Of a stretch of 64,000 nt of DNA, positions 18,621 through 27,252 are shown piece by piece. The stretch's first letter is position 1; every line of letters starts with the position of its first letter. Under the pieces are notes generated by a model. The model made no database searches. It saw nothing but the letters and a program-made list of their open reading frames with translations, and was not told the origin of the DNA. Source of the DNA: Bacillota bacterium (GTDB taxonomy: Bacteria > Bacillota > Clostridia > Lachnospirales > Lachnospiraceae); contig JAEZLZ010000126.1 of NCBI GenBank assembly GCA_023415055.1, forward strand, positions 1-64,000. Direction: 5' to 3'. The position numbers were made by a program, and so were the translations under genes.

Positions 18621-18960
18621 TTAAATTGTTCTTAAAATTCTATGATTAAATTGTGTACAACACAACTTAAGTATATACCAGACTGGGAACCATATTCGTT
18701 CGACCAACCGCTCTTATTCGTGAACCTAAAGCAGAATACCTTGTTTGAAAAGGTTATATAAAGCAATCTTAATCTAAATAGATAGTAATATATAAATTTA
18801 TTACTTACTATGATATTGTCACACACCTTATTTATAAATACAATCATTTTCAATAATTTAATGAAATAATCGGATTTTGCTGGGCCCTTTGGAAATTTCG
18901 CAAGGAGTTTTATATGCTGAAATGTTTCCATGAGTTGAAAGGTTTCCACAAGGTTGATAA
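18621..18960. other. AT-rich spacer between the divergent ftsH and pyrG promoters
   Basis: I see no supported gene here. There is one imperfect direct repeat, TGAAATGTTTCCATGAG followed by TGAAAGGTTTCCACAAG (about 18917-18955). The open frame that crosses this stretch on the minus strand runs through the pyrG promoter and leader and has unlikely composition. Confidence 0.5.
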
Positions 18961-18989
18961 TTGACTTAAAACTAAATCTGTAGTATACT
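18961..18989 (+). promoter_or_regulatory. Sigma-A promoter of pyrG
   Basis: TTGACT (18961-18966), a 17-base spacer and TATACT (18984-18989). Transcription should begin near 18996, giving a leader of about 257 bases before pyrG. A second TATAAT at 19036-19041 has no matching -35 box. Confidence 0.85.
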
Positions 18990-18995
18990 ATCAAA

Positions 18996-19162
18996 ATTGA
19001 AAGTTCACTTCGTGAGCCTTTCAGGATAACGAAGCTATAATTGTACATCAACCAGCAAGGGCGCCGGAACCTGGTTTAAGGTCCACCAAAAGGATCGTCT
19101 GGCTGAACTTACCCATTTTTTGCCTTAAACCTATTCATTTGACTAGGTTGATGGCTTTTTTT
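18996..19162 (+). promoter_or_regulatory. Structured pyrG leader with terminator/antiterminator switch
   Basis: The leader begins with a hairpin (TGAAAG ... CTTTCA, 18998-19023, with TCAC/GTGA inside) and ends with an intrinsic terminator (19122-19162). Two upstream segments are complementary to the two terminator arms: GGTTTAAGG (19073-19081) to CCTTAAACC (19123-19131), and CATCAACC (19046-19053) to GGTTGATG (19146-19153). The two pairings nest and exclude the terminator. This is the layout of a transcription attenuator or riboswitch. I do not recognise a known riboswitch consensus. Bacillus pyrG uses reiterative G addition at a GGGC start to sense CTP; no GGGC lies at the predicted start here, so the sensor may differ. 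Confidence 0.7.
19122..19162 (+). terminator. Leader terminator upstream of pyrG
   Basis: GCC-TTA-AACCTA pairs with TAGGTT-GAT-GGC (two mismatches in twelve) and is followed by seven T residues at 19156-19162. It lies 90 bases before the pyrG start and so acts within the pyrG transcript. Confidence 0.8.
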
Positions 19163-19252
19163 ATTGCGTAAATCCGTCAATAATAGATACAAGATGAAAC
19201 GATAAATCGTTTTGCTTGTCATGAATAATAAAAATACTTAGGAGGTAAAATC

Positions 19253-20869
19253 ATGGCTACAAAATATGTATTTGTTACCGGTGGTGTCGTATCAGGCTTA
19301 GGTAAGGGTATCACCGCTGCTTCACTCGGTCGTCTCTTAAAAGCCCGTGGTTATCATGTAACCATGCAAAAGTTCGATCCGTATATTAACATTGATCCGG
19401 GAACGATGAACCCCATCCAACACGGTGAAGTCTTTGTTACGGACGATGGTGCAGAGACAGATCTGGATCTTGGGCATTATGAAAGATTTATTGATGAAAG
19501 TCTGGACAAGATGTCGAATGTAACAACGGGAAAAATCTACTGGTCTGTATTATCAAAGGAGCGAAGAGGCGATTTCGGCGGGGGAACCGTACAGGTAATT
19601 CCTCACATTACCAATGAAATCAAAAGCCGGTTTTACAGAAATGATTCTGATGCGACTACTCATATCGCAATTATAGAAGTAGGCGGGACTGTCGGTGATA
19701 TTGAGAGTCAGCCCTTCCTTGAGGCAATCCGACAATTTCGCCAGGATGTCGGCGATCACAATGTTGCTTTGATTCATGTCACCCTGATCCCTTATCTGCG
19801 TGCTTCCGGTGAGATGAAAACGAAGCCAACCCAGGCGAGCGTAAAAGAGCTGCAAGGTATGGGAATCCGTCCTGACATCATCGTATGCCGTACCGAGCAC
19901 CCCTTAGAAATCGGTATCAAGGATAAGATTGCTCTCTTCTGTAATGTTCCCAGTTCAAATGTACTTCAGAATCTGGATGTAGAGTATCTGTATGAAGCCC
20001 CGCTTGCTCTGGAAGAGGAACATATTGCTGAGGTAACACTGAATTGTCTTAATCTTCCCTGTCCTACACCAGATCTGTCTGATTGGGAAGCGATGGTACA
20101 ATCTCTCAAGAATCCGAAGGCAGAAGTCAAGGTGGCTCTCGTAGGTAAGTATACCCAATTACATGATGCTTATATCAGTGTCGTTGAAGCCTTGAAACAT
20201 GGAGCCGTAGCTCACAATGCCGCCATTACCATCAAGTGGATTCCTTCCGAGGATGTGACACAGGAAAATGTCGCAGAACTGTTAAGTGATGTATGTGGAA
20301 TCGTTGTTCCCGGAGGTTTTGGTGACCGTGGTATTGAAGGTAAAATAAATGCCATCCGCTATGCCAGAGAGCACAAAATCCCGTTCTTAGGATTATGCCT
20401 TGGCATGCAGCTGGCACTGGTAGAATTTGCCCGCAATGTAATCGGCTTTGAAGATGCCCACAGTGTCGAATTAGATCCATCCACCACCCATCCAATTATC
20501 CATCTGATGCCTGAGCAGGATGGAATCGAGGATATCGGTGGTACCTTAAGACTCGGCTCCTACACTTGCGTTCTGGACGAGAACAGCAAAGCTTTTACTC
20601 TCTATGGTGAGAAGGTCATTCACGAGAGACATCGCCACCGTTATGAAGTGAATAATTATTATAGAAATGATTTTATCAAACATCACCTAAAGTTATCCGG
20701 TCTGTCTCCCGACGGTCGCATCGTTGAGATGATTGAATTAGAAGATCATCCGTGGTTTTTAGCGACCCAGGCACATCCGGAATTCAAATCCAGGCCGAAT
20801 AAGCCACATCCCCTATTCCGTGGTTTTATGGGAGCCGCTCTTGAATACTGTAGAGAACGTGGAAGATAG
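19253..20869 (+). CDS. pyrG: CTP synthase
   Basis: PyrG makes CTP from UTP, ATP and glutamine. The 538-residue protein has the N-terminal synthetase P-loop region (VFVTGGVVSGLGKGITAASLG) and a class I glutaminase domain with Cys382 in GLCLGMQ and the His/Glu pair in QAHPEFKSRP. AGGAGG lies nine bases before the ATG. It has a dedicated promoter and attenuator-like leader. CTP is also the donor for the CDP-sugar pathway encoded at 44.5-47.7 kb, although the two are not in one operon. Confidence 0.98.
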   Translation: MATKYVFVTGGVVSGLGKGITAASLGRLLKARGYHVTMQKFDPYINIDPGTMNPIQHGEVFVTDDGAETDLDLGHYERFIDESLDKMSNVTTGKIYWSVLSKERRGDFGGGTVQVIPHITNEIKSRFYRNDSDATTHIAIIEVGGTVGDIESQPFLEAIRQFRQDVGDHNVALIHVTLIPYLRASGEMKTKPTQASVKELQGMGIRPDIIVCRTEHPLEIGIKDKIALFCNVPSSNVLQNLDVEYLYEAPLALEEEHIAEVTLNCLNLPCPTPDLSDWEAMVQSLKNPKAEVKVALVGKYTQLHDAYISVVEALKHGAVAHNAAITIKWIPSEDVTQENVAELLSDVCGIVVPGGFGDRGIEGKINAIRYAREHKIPFLGLCLGMQLALVEFARNVIGFEDAHSVELDPSTTHPIIHLMPEQDGIEDIGGTLRLGSYTCVLDENSKAFTLYGEKVIHERHRHRYEVNNYYRNDFIKHHLKLSGLSPDGRIVEMIELEDHPWFLATQAHPEFKSRPNKPHPLFRGFMGAALEYCRERGR

Positions 20870-21295
20870 CATCATTAGCCCGGTACCAAGAAAGATCGCC
20901 ATATCAGACAAATTAAAAATGATGCTCTTCAGCTTCTTACAATTGATACTGAAGTAATCAACCACATAGCCTCGTAATATGCGGTCTGCTACATTACTGA
21001 TCGCGCCGCCAAGGGCAAAAGCCAAACCAAGCTTGAATATCTTCTTCCCTTTCCGGGGAAGAAGAATAATAAAGAGGAGAGATACAAGACCAAGAAGGAT
21101 ACAGGAAATGGTCTTTAGCATCTCCTTTTTCTCACCCATAAAATTCAAAAACGCACCCTCATTATGATGCTTACGGATGATAATCTTTCCCTTCAGTATC
21201 TCCTGTCTCTCCCCAAGCTCTCTATGTGTCTCCATATAATTCTTGATCAAATGTTCTGCGATTACAATCGTCAATACGATCAAAATATAAAGCAT
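20813..21295 (-). CDS. lspA: Signal peptidase II-like protein
   Basis: The 160-residue protein has the four hydrophobic segments of prolipoprotein signal peptidase. The two conserved aspartate motifs are recognisable: NVADRILRGYVVDYF and FNLSDMAIFLG (usually NxxDR and FNxAD). A stretch RKHHNEGAFLNF fits the early conserved NxGxAF motif. GGAG precedes the ATG. The last 57 bases overlap the 3' end of the convergent pyrG. Sequence is somewhat divergent, so it could be a second copy with a special role rather than the main LspA. Confidence 0.85.
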   Translation of the reverse strand: MLYILIVLTIVIAEHLIKNYMETHRELGERQEILKGKIIIRKHHNEGAFLNFMGEKKEMLKTISCILLGLVSLLFIILLPRKGKKIFKLGLAFALGGAISNVADRILRGYVVDYFSINCKKLKSIIFNLSDMAIFLGTGLMMLSSTFSTVFKSGSHKTTE

Positions 21296-21308
21296 AGTTT
21301 ACTCCGTT

Positions 21309-21373
21309 TCTACGCTGCTTATCGGCTCTCTTGCCGGACTATGTGCATCTCAGGCTTGTGAGTGCAGCGTAGA
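21309..21373. repeat. Three-way-junction-like inverted repeat upstream of lspA
   Basis: Perfect 10-bp outer arms TCTACGCTGC (21309-21318) and GCAGCGTAGA (21364-21373) enclose two small hairpins, CGGC/GCCG (21323-21336) and CTCA/TGAG (21349-21362). It lies 14 bases before the lspA start in the minus-strand transcript and has no T-run. It could be a structured 5' leader or a cruciform-forming element. Confidence 0.55.
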
Positions 21374-21506
21374 CACAAACCTGATTGTATCTTGAAATCC
21401 AATTACTAATATTTACATATCTATTATGCCATATTCCTTGTTGCTTATCAATACATGATGCTAGGTTGTATCACAAATTCATTATCCTTGCTAAAAATGT
21501 TCTGCT

Positions 21507-22421
21507 TTACGCCTCCAGTACCTTTAGCCAGGGAAGACTAGGTGCCAACAGCTCTCTACCTTCTGTTGACCGTATATTCTTATAGGAGGGATAGTGCACA
21601 AGAAGCCCTGTCACTTCCTTTGGATCTGCAAGCAGCTTCTTCACTTTATCAAAGGCAGGGTCAAAAATCACCTTAACCTTCGGATTAATAAAAACCTTGC
21701 TTAAATCGGTAAAAGCACAGGCCAGCTGTATCACATTCACATCCGACTCATATATGGTAATCTCCGCCTGAGGATCGATTGCTAAGAGTTCACGAAGATG
21801 ATAACCCATACCGAAGCCATAAATGTTATAGTGTTTCCTCTCCATCTGATACCAGTTTCTTGCCAGCAAGAAAGCTTCTGTCTGTATCTTATTATTCGTA
21901 TGGAAATAAAATCTTTCTCCCTGATTCTCAGCTGCCAGTGTCATCAGCCCACAAGAAGTAAATTCAACCCGGTAGCCTTTTTCTAAAAGTCTTGCCGTGT
22001 TGATAGGCTCATGAAGCATTTCTTCAAAGCCTTCGCTGTGACTCATTAACATCTTGGTGCTATTGTTGTAATTATCCTCATTAAATTCGATTTCCTCTTT
22101 ACTGATGATCAATTCCTGTACTCCAGTCAGAAAATTAATCAGCTGTAGCTCCAGAAGATCTGCCAAAAGAACATAGTCGCTGTTCCTCTTTGCTTCCAGA
22201 ATACCGGTCAGCATCTCCAGCATAGATTCGGTCTTCACTACATTAAAATACTCCCGATTTGATATGATTAACTCGATGCTCAATTTGACCTCATCTATTG
22301 AATTTGCTATTAACTTTAAAGCCTTGTCACATTCCTGCTCGCGGAAGTAAATAACGGCTTTATCCATTTTAGCCAATAGCCCAATGTTGTACTTAAAGAT
22401 ATCTCCTATGCTCTCATTCAA
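21507..22421 (-). CDS. Partial Maf-like protein with N-terminal helical flagellar domain
   Basis: The start is TTG with GGGAGGG nine bases upstream; 304 residues. Residues about 1-110 are all-helical and resemble the small protein encoded at 55145-55453 (shared pattern around DYVLLADLLELQL versus DSILLADIFKYDV). Residues about 150-300 resemble the N-terminal Rossmann-like domain of the Maf flagellin glycosyltransferase at 53295-55127: YGFGMGYHLRELL versus FGFGNGLFVTQLA, then an acidic IYESD/VYEPC position and a later HP-Y motif. The DUF115 catalytic domain of Maf (AGPSL, GGSVA) is missing. A role in recognising or glycosylating flagellin is inferred; catalysis is doubtful. Confidence 0.7.
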   Translation of the reverse strand: MNESIGDIFKYNIGLLAKMDKAVIYFREQECDKALKLIANSIDEVKLSIELIISNREYFNVVKTESMLEMLTGILEAKRNSDYVLLADLLELQLINFLTGVQELIISKEEIEFNEDNYNNSTKMLMSHSEGFEEMLHEPINTARLLEKGYRVEFTSCGLMTLAAENQGERFYFHTNNKIQTEAFLLARNWYQMERKHYNIYGFGMGYHLRELLAIDPQAEITIYESDVNVIQLACAFTDLSKVFINPKVKVIFDPAFDKVKKLLADPKEVTGLLVHYPSYKNIRSTEGRELLAPSLPWLKVLEA

Positions 22422-22516
22422 GAACTGATCCCTCCCTGGACATTTTCAAGGATAATCCCGCTATTCCCTGAACTCCTATTCTGCAACCTAATGTGTCTGT
22501 TACTTTCCCTTTTGTA

Positions 22517-23533
22517 TTATACTTTCCATTCCTCATATAGCGCATGGAAAGCTTCTGCCTGCTCCAGATTACCAAGTCTTTCATAGCACTCTGACAGCTG
22601 CTTAAGCGGATAATCTCCCGAATAGTGAATATTAAGTTCACACTCGGTCTCATAAGCTGCATTATAGTACCAGAGAATAGCCTCCTTATCATCGCCCAGC
22701 TCAAAATAATACCGACCAAGCTCAAAGCAAACCTCTGCACTGGCTTTATTATCGGCCAGATTATGGAGGCAATATTTCATGAAGCCTGCGATATCCTTTC
22801 GAAGACGATAACATCTGGCAAGGACACATTCGCAGATTTTTCGTTCCTGATCACTGTATTCTTCCCTCTCCGCGGCTTCCCTGAAGTAATCAAAGGCTTC
22901 TTCAAAATCCCCATCTTCACCGGCAATATAGAGCTCTCTTGCATACATTTTAAATAGCTTCGGAGAAAGCTTACCTTCTCTTTTCAGTGTCTTCTGGAAC
23001 ACCTGAAAATCTCTGCCTGCGTGATTTGAGATCGGCATATGCAGGATCACGATATTGCTGTCATAGATCACCGGTGACAACACTACATTTTCATGAACGG
23101 GCTCTACCCACCGGAAGGTACGAAGACGCTTGTACAGCTTAGGTCGGTACTCCATATCAAAATTGTAGGTAGTATTGAATGCCAGCTGATTCGCATATTT
23201 CATCTGTACGATCTCGATCTCCGGCAACAGCCTATGCTTTAGTTCCAGAAACCGCTGTCGGTTGTCTTCATCCAAAACCTCGTCCGCATCGGCCACATAG
23301 ATATAATCCATCGTAGCCTTGGAGAAGGAATAATTCCTTGCTGCAGAAAAATCATTAATCCAGGTAAAATCATAAATCTTATCGGTGTAATGCGAGGCAA
23401 TCTCCTTCGTTGAATCTATAGATCCGGTATCGATGATGATAATCTCCTCCGCCAGTCCCTGAAGAGAGTCAAGACATCTTGCCAGAACCTTTTCTTCATC
23501 CTTCACTATCATGCAGACACTCACAGTAATCAT
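22517..23533 (-). CDS. SunS-like family 2 glycosyltransferase with TPR tail
   Basis: The N-terminal 200 residues form a GT-A domain beginning ITVSVCMIVKDEEKVLARCL, with IDTGSIDST and the metal-binding ADADEV. The C-terminal half (about 215-335) is helical with TPR-like repeats (YFREAAEREEYSDQERKI, FELGRYYFELGDDKEAILWYYNAA). This architecture is found in protein glycosyltransferases such as SunS and in flagellin O-glycosyltransferases of clostridia. The ATG at 23533 follows GGAGG; the upstream in-frame GTG at 23545 overlaps the ribosome site. It is a paralogue of the gene at 26053-27114. The acceptor is inferred to be flagellin. Confidence 0.85.
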   Translation of the reverse strand: MITVSVCMIVKDEEKVLARCLDSLQGLAEEIIIIDTGSIDSTKEIASHYTDKIYDFTWINDFSAARNYSFSKATMDYIYVADADEVLDEDNRQRFLELKHRLLPEIEIVQMKYANQLAFNTTYNFDMEYRPKLYKRLRTFRWVEPVHENVVLSPVIYDSNIVILHMPISNHAGRDFQVFQKTLKREGKLSPKLFKMYARELYIAGEDGDFEEAFDYFREAAEREEYSDQERKICECVLARCYRLRKDIAGFMKYCLHNLADNKASAEVCFELGRYYFELGDDKEAILWYYNAAYETECELNIHYSGDYPLKQLSECYERLGNLEQAEAFHALYEEWKV

Positions 23534-23628
23534 CGGATCCTCCACGGTGCCACTAAGAAGCAGATATGGCTATGGACTTTATACCACAGCTGATCTGCTT
23601 CTTAGCGGTTGAAATTTATTTTATATCC

Positions 23629-25695
23629 TTAGGGTGTTGCTGCTTTTATTTTATCGCTGTTAATCTGAATCGACTGATATTTCATAACATAACCGTTCTT
23701 ATCAATCTCATAAATAGTCAGATACTGTCCCGGAGTCGGTATTGTTATCTCCATACCGTTGGTAAAGGTAGCAGTAGCCGTGCATTTATCCTCCATATTC
23801 AGACCCTCTACTTTGCTTCCGAGCTGATATACCAGAGAATTGTCAACACCTATACTATTCACTATCGTTACCTTGGTCGTTCCTACATTCCCGCCCGGTT
23901 CAACCGTCGTTGACAGAGACAGTGCTGCGGAAGGATTCTTTATCGTAAGCTTACTGGAAGTTTTATCTACTGTACCGTTGTCATAATAGATGCTGAGTGC
24001 TCTTGCTGTACAATTTGCCATTTCTTTCAGTGCCTTACTATCCAGTGTAATCTTCATCGTGTAGACCTTGGTAGCATCTATTATACCGGTCGGTGTTACT
24101 ACAGCACTTGACACCGGTATATCCTTCGTTCCAAGCTTAACATATTTCAGTTTTGTCTCAAAAGGCATCTTGCCCGCAACATTCAAGGTCACATCGATGG
24201 ATAACTCCGTCGTGTATCCCTTAGTGAATACATAAGTGGCCTTTGGTGCAGTAGGAGTGGAAGGATAATTAACAGCAAAAGTCTTTAGTGTAGAAGCAAG
24301 CTTATAAGAAATTGCTGAACTCGAATCCGTTGCTGCTTTATATTTCACCTCTTTCATTCTGATATAAAGAGTGGAATCATCCAGTGCCTTCGTGGAAAGG
24401 ATCTTCACGATCGTATTCTTGGTAATCGATGTCCAGTTTGCTTTTGTCAGATCGAAGCTCGCCCCCTGCTTTACAACACAATATTCATAGGGATTGCTTT
24501 CGGAAGCCGAAGGTATCTGAACATTCAGATTCTTTGTTCCATTATAGGTGACGTATATATTCTTATCTGCGGAAGTTACTCCTGTAGGCGCACTGCCCTG
24601 TATGATACTTCCGGTTAATATTCGCTGTGCGCTCAGGCTTGTCTCCGTAATCTTGGAGGAAGAAGCCCTTGTCGTGGAGAAATTTCTGATTTCGAGTTTA
24701 AGCTCGGGGAATGCGGTTGTATCACTCAGACCATCATAGCTTCCTCCGATCATGGTCTTTAACGGTAATCGCTTCACCAGCCGGTCTGTAACCTTAATCC
24801 AGTCAGAAGTGGTAGAAGTTCCACCATTCGTAACGGTTACCCGGTACTCCTGACCATATCTGATATCAGCCGTGAATTTCTCTCCATCGATTCCGGTCAC
24901 CGGAAGGGTGGTTTTCTTGGCAATCTTAACCTTTACCTCATCGCTGGCACGTCTTCCCTGTGTTCCGTCCGGGTAGTCCGCACCGTAGGTAAGATCTACA
25001 TCTTTGGTGGTACCCAAATAAGGCTTTGTATAGGTATAGGTTCCCGTAAATAATCCAAGTGCATAATTTACACCGCCTGATTTGGCACTTACAACGTCAT
25101 CCACCGGAGCAATTCGAAAATATAAATTCGTTCCCTTGATCAGATAGCCATCCAATAATTCCTTATTTAAGTAAGAGCTATCCATCCATACACCGGAATC
25201 ACCTTTTTTCCATTGCAAATCATCAAAGGTAATGGGGTTTACACCATTTCCCTCGGTTGTCATGATATTTAACAATTCTCCGATACCATCTGTGGATTTT
25301 AGTGAATCAAGCATGCTATAGTTGATGGATACCTGCAGCTTCGTCGGTTTATCCTTTATAATAATACGGGACTCCGTCTCATTGGTGTCGCCCTTAATCT
25401 TGATGATATTTTCCGTATTTGCTGACAACCAGGACAGGTCAATCACCGCAAGCTTATCGCTAGGGTCAACCTCAATCAAATCCCAATTGCCTTTGGATGC
25501 GTCCATCTCTGTAGCAAAATATATCTTCGAGTTACCGTTAATAAAGACCAGAAGACTCTCATCTACATAGGAAACCGCACATACCTGAACCGGATTTCCT
25601 GCTGCGAAGGCTTCCTGTTTGGGCAGATACATCATGCCGGTCAAACTTAATACAAGAAGCAATAAGAGCTTCATATTTAATTTCTTCATCTTCAT
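23629..25695 (-). CDS. Secreted protein of unknown function in the sigma-28 regulon
   Basis: The 688-residue product has a clear signal peptide (KMKKLNMKLLLLLVLSLTGMMYLP, cleavage after AFA near residue 32). The mature part is Thr/Ser-rich with beta-sheet-like repeats, several NYSxxTAPK-like and IYVTYNGTK segments, and no recognised catalytic motif or sortase signal. I do not recognise the family. GGAGG precedes the ATG. A sigma-28 promoter match lies 170-200 bases upstream, so it is probably made together with flagellin. It could be a surface adhesin, a flagellum-associated or motility-related extracellular protein, or a substrate of the glycosylation genes around it. Confidence 0.75.
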   Translation of the reverse strand: MKMKKLNMKLLLLLVLSLTGMMYLPKQEAFAAGNPVQVCAVSYVDESLLVFINGNSKIYFATEMDASKGNWDLIEVDPSDKLAVIDLSWLSANTENIIKIKGDTNETESRIIIKDKPTKLQVSINYSMLDSLKSTDGIGELLNIMTTEGNGVNPITFDDLQWKKGDSGVWMDSSYLNKELLDGYLIKGTNLYFRIAPVDDVVSAKSGGVNYALGLFTGTYTYTKPYLGTTKDVDLTYGADYPDGTQGRRASDEVKVKIAKKTTLPVTGIDGEKFTADIRYGQEYRVTVTNGGTSTTSDWIKVTDRLVKRLPLKTMIGGSYDGLSDTTAFPELKLEIRNFSTTRASSSKITETSLSAQRILTGSIIQGSAPTGVTSADKNIYVTYNGTKNLNVQIPSASESNPYEYCVVKQGASFDLTKANWTSITKNTIVKILSTKALDDSTLYIRMKEVKYKAATDSSSAISYKLASTLKTFAVNYPSTPTAPKATYVFTKGYTTELSIDVTLNVAGKMPFETKLKYVKLGTKDIPVSSAVVTPTGIIDATKVYTMKITLDSKALKEMANCTARALSIYYDNGTVDKTSSKLTIKNPSAALSLSTTVEPGGNVGTTKVTIVNSIGVDNSLVYQLGSKVEGLNMEDKCTATATFTNGMEITIPTPGQYLTIYEIDKNGYVMKYQSIQINSDKIKAATP

Positions 25696-25870
25696 CCTAC
25701 ACCTCCATGTGGTCTGTTTACCTTATGTAACTTTGTTTCACAAGCTGTCCTATCGTAACTAGATTATACAGCATATTTCTCCTAAAATCATCTGATTTCA
25801 AGAATTTTCCCGGAAAAGTTGTGAGAATAGAATCCTCATATTTATAAGGAAAAATAATCACTTATCTCTA

Positions 25871-25897
25871 TTATCGGCAATCTATGGGAGAAGCTTA
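25871..25897 (-). promoter_or_regulatory. Sigma-28 (flagellar) promoter of the secreted-protein gene
   Basis: The minus strand reads TAAG-N15-GCCGATAA (CTTA at 25894-25897, TTATCGGC at 25871-25878). One mismatch from the TAAA-N15-GCCGATAW consensus used by late flagellar genes. Confidence 0.7.
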
Positions 25898-25990
25898 ACC
25901 CATAATAGCTTATAAAATAAACATAAAAGCCCCAGACTATTTATATATGTAGCTTTCACAAAAGTACAAATCAAATACTACTATAAAGCT

Positions 25991-26040
25991 AAAAAAAGTA
26001 GAAGACGGTATTCTTCTGATATCAGTCTCCTACTTTTTTT
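25991..26040. terminator. Bidirectional terminator below the glycosyltransferase at 26053
   Basis: AAAAAAAGTAG-A-AGAC pairs with GTCT-C-CTACTTTTTTT across an 18-base loop. T-runs of seven follow the stem in both directions; it lies 13 bases after the stop codon of the minus-strand gene and ends the long glycan operon. Confidence 0.85.
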
Positions 26041-26052
26041 ATCGCATTCTAT

Positions 26053-27114
26053 TTATCTTATCTGAACCAGTCGGTTCTTTGCAGGTATGTAATCACTGCA
26101 TCGAAGATATGCATTTTTAGCTTGCTCAAGTTCTCCCATACATTCATAAATCACTCCGATGTTATAGAATGCCAGGTAGCTGTTCACACCTTCCATTTTT
26201 GCTTGAGAAAAGGAGGATGCCTTCTCAAACTCCTCAATTGCTTTTACAAAATTACCACTATTCATCAAAATCAAGGCAATAAGAAAGATAAAGTCTGCAG
26301 ATCCACAAAATTCATCATAGATATTAAGCAGCTGCAATGCTGAATCATACTGTTCTGAATTAATCAAGGAATAACCATAGCTTTCTACCATATCCTGTAC
26401 ATATTCCAATCGAGGATCAAGATCAAAGTATAACGCTTGTCCGAAATATTCGCAGGCATTCCAATAGTCCTCTTCCATATAAAAACTCTTACCAAGCTGG
26501 TATAGGATGTAAGGGTCGTTCGGGTCCTGTTCTTTAGCCATTTTAAGTAAAGTGATGTTACGTTCTGTCTTCCTTTTGCGTGACTCAAGATCACCCTCAT
26601 AGCCTGAATGCCGTATCGTCAAGGGTATCAGGTATGTCTCAGTAATCTCTGTAGAATTAGATTCACGAATAGGAATTATTTGTTCGTGAATCATACCCTC
26701 ATATTTATAGAGTTTCTTTGAAAACAGGCGGTTCACCCGTTCACTATATTTGTAGTTATTCTCTTTTCTGTGAAATTCGTTGATACGTAACAAACGCCCG
26801 ATTTTGTCCGGATGCCTACGAATTAATTCTCTTATCGCATCCATGTCTATCTCTTCCACTATCTCGTCGCTGTCAAGTACCAAGATATACTCATTACTAG
26901 CTTTCGTAATGGAATAACTGCGAGCAGCAGCAAAATCATTCACCCAGATAAAATCATATACTTTGTCCGTATAGCGATAAGCAATCTCCTTTGTACGATC
27001 GGTAGAACCTGTATCAACGATGATGACTTCATCTACCAAGGATGCTATGCTTTTTAAGCAAAGCTCGAGTGAAGCTTCCTCATTTCTTACAATCATGCAG
27101 AGGCTAATGTTCAT
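26053..27114 (-). CDS. SunS-like family 2 glycosyltransferase with TPR tail
   Basis: The 353-residue protein begins MNISLCMIVRNEEASLELCL and has VDTGSTDRT and the metal-binding LDSDEI in a GT-A domain (about 1-210). Residues 210-350 are TPR-like (YILYQLGKSFYMEEDYWNACEYFGQAL; FYNIGVIYECMGELEQAKNAYLR). It is a paralogue of the gene at 22517-23533. This class often glycosylates protein side chains directly, so it is a candidate for putting the first sugar on flagellin; that is inference. Confidence 0.85.
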   Translation of the reverse strand: MNISLCMIVRNEEASLELCLKSIASLVDEVIIVDTGSTDRTKEIAYRYTDKVYDFIWVNDFAAARSYSITKASNEYILVLDSDEIVEEIDMDAIRELIRRHPDKIGRLLRINEFHRKENNYKYSERVNRLFSKKLYKYEGMIHEQIIPIRESNSTEITETYLIPLTIRHSGYEGDLESRKRKTERNITLLKMAKEQDPNDPYILYQLGKSFYMEEDYWNACEYFGQALYFDLDPRLEYVQDMVESYGYSLINSEQYDSALQLLNIYDEFCGSADFIFLIALILMNSGNFVKAIEEFEKASSFSQAKMEGVNSYLAFYNIGVIYECMGELEQAKNAYLRCSDYIPAKNRLVQIR

Positions 27115-27252
27115 CTATTTGTACTCTCCTCCCATTTATTAAGATAAATTACAATTACACAAATCGCAGAGTCAAAGGATTTCATGTACCGTTTCAGCCC
27201 CGGAATTAATGTCAATCAGCAGGGCGTAGGGAATACATTTTATAAAAGGGGG

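Larger units (their letters stand above)
25696..26052. other. Intergenic region with sigma-28 promoter and bidirectional terminator
   Basis: The 357-base gap separates the glycosyltransferase at 26053 from the secreted-protein gene. It contains the terminator (25991-26040) and the sigma-28 match (25871-25897); a TATAAT near 25765 lacks a -35 box. No gene is seen. Confidence 0.6.

Noticed and set aside
18632..19051. Open frame of 139 codons on the minus strand
   Set aside because: It runs through the pyrG promoter and leader, has a composition unlike real proteins (rich in Tyr, Phe, Ile) and no ribosome site was found.
18996..19162. T-box, purine, TPP, SAM, glycine or c-di-GMP riboswitch
   Set aside because: None of their conserved core sequences could be found in the pyrG leader.
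22414..22740. Open frame of 108 codons on the minus strand
   Set aside because: It lies in another frame of the glycosyltransferase gene and has no supporting ribosome site or motif.
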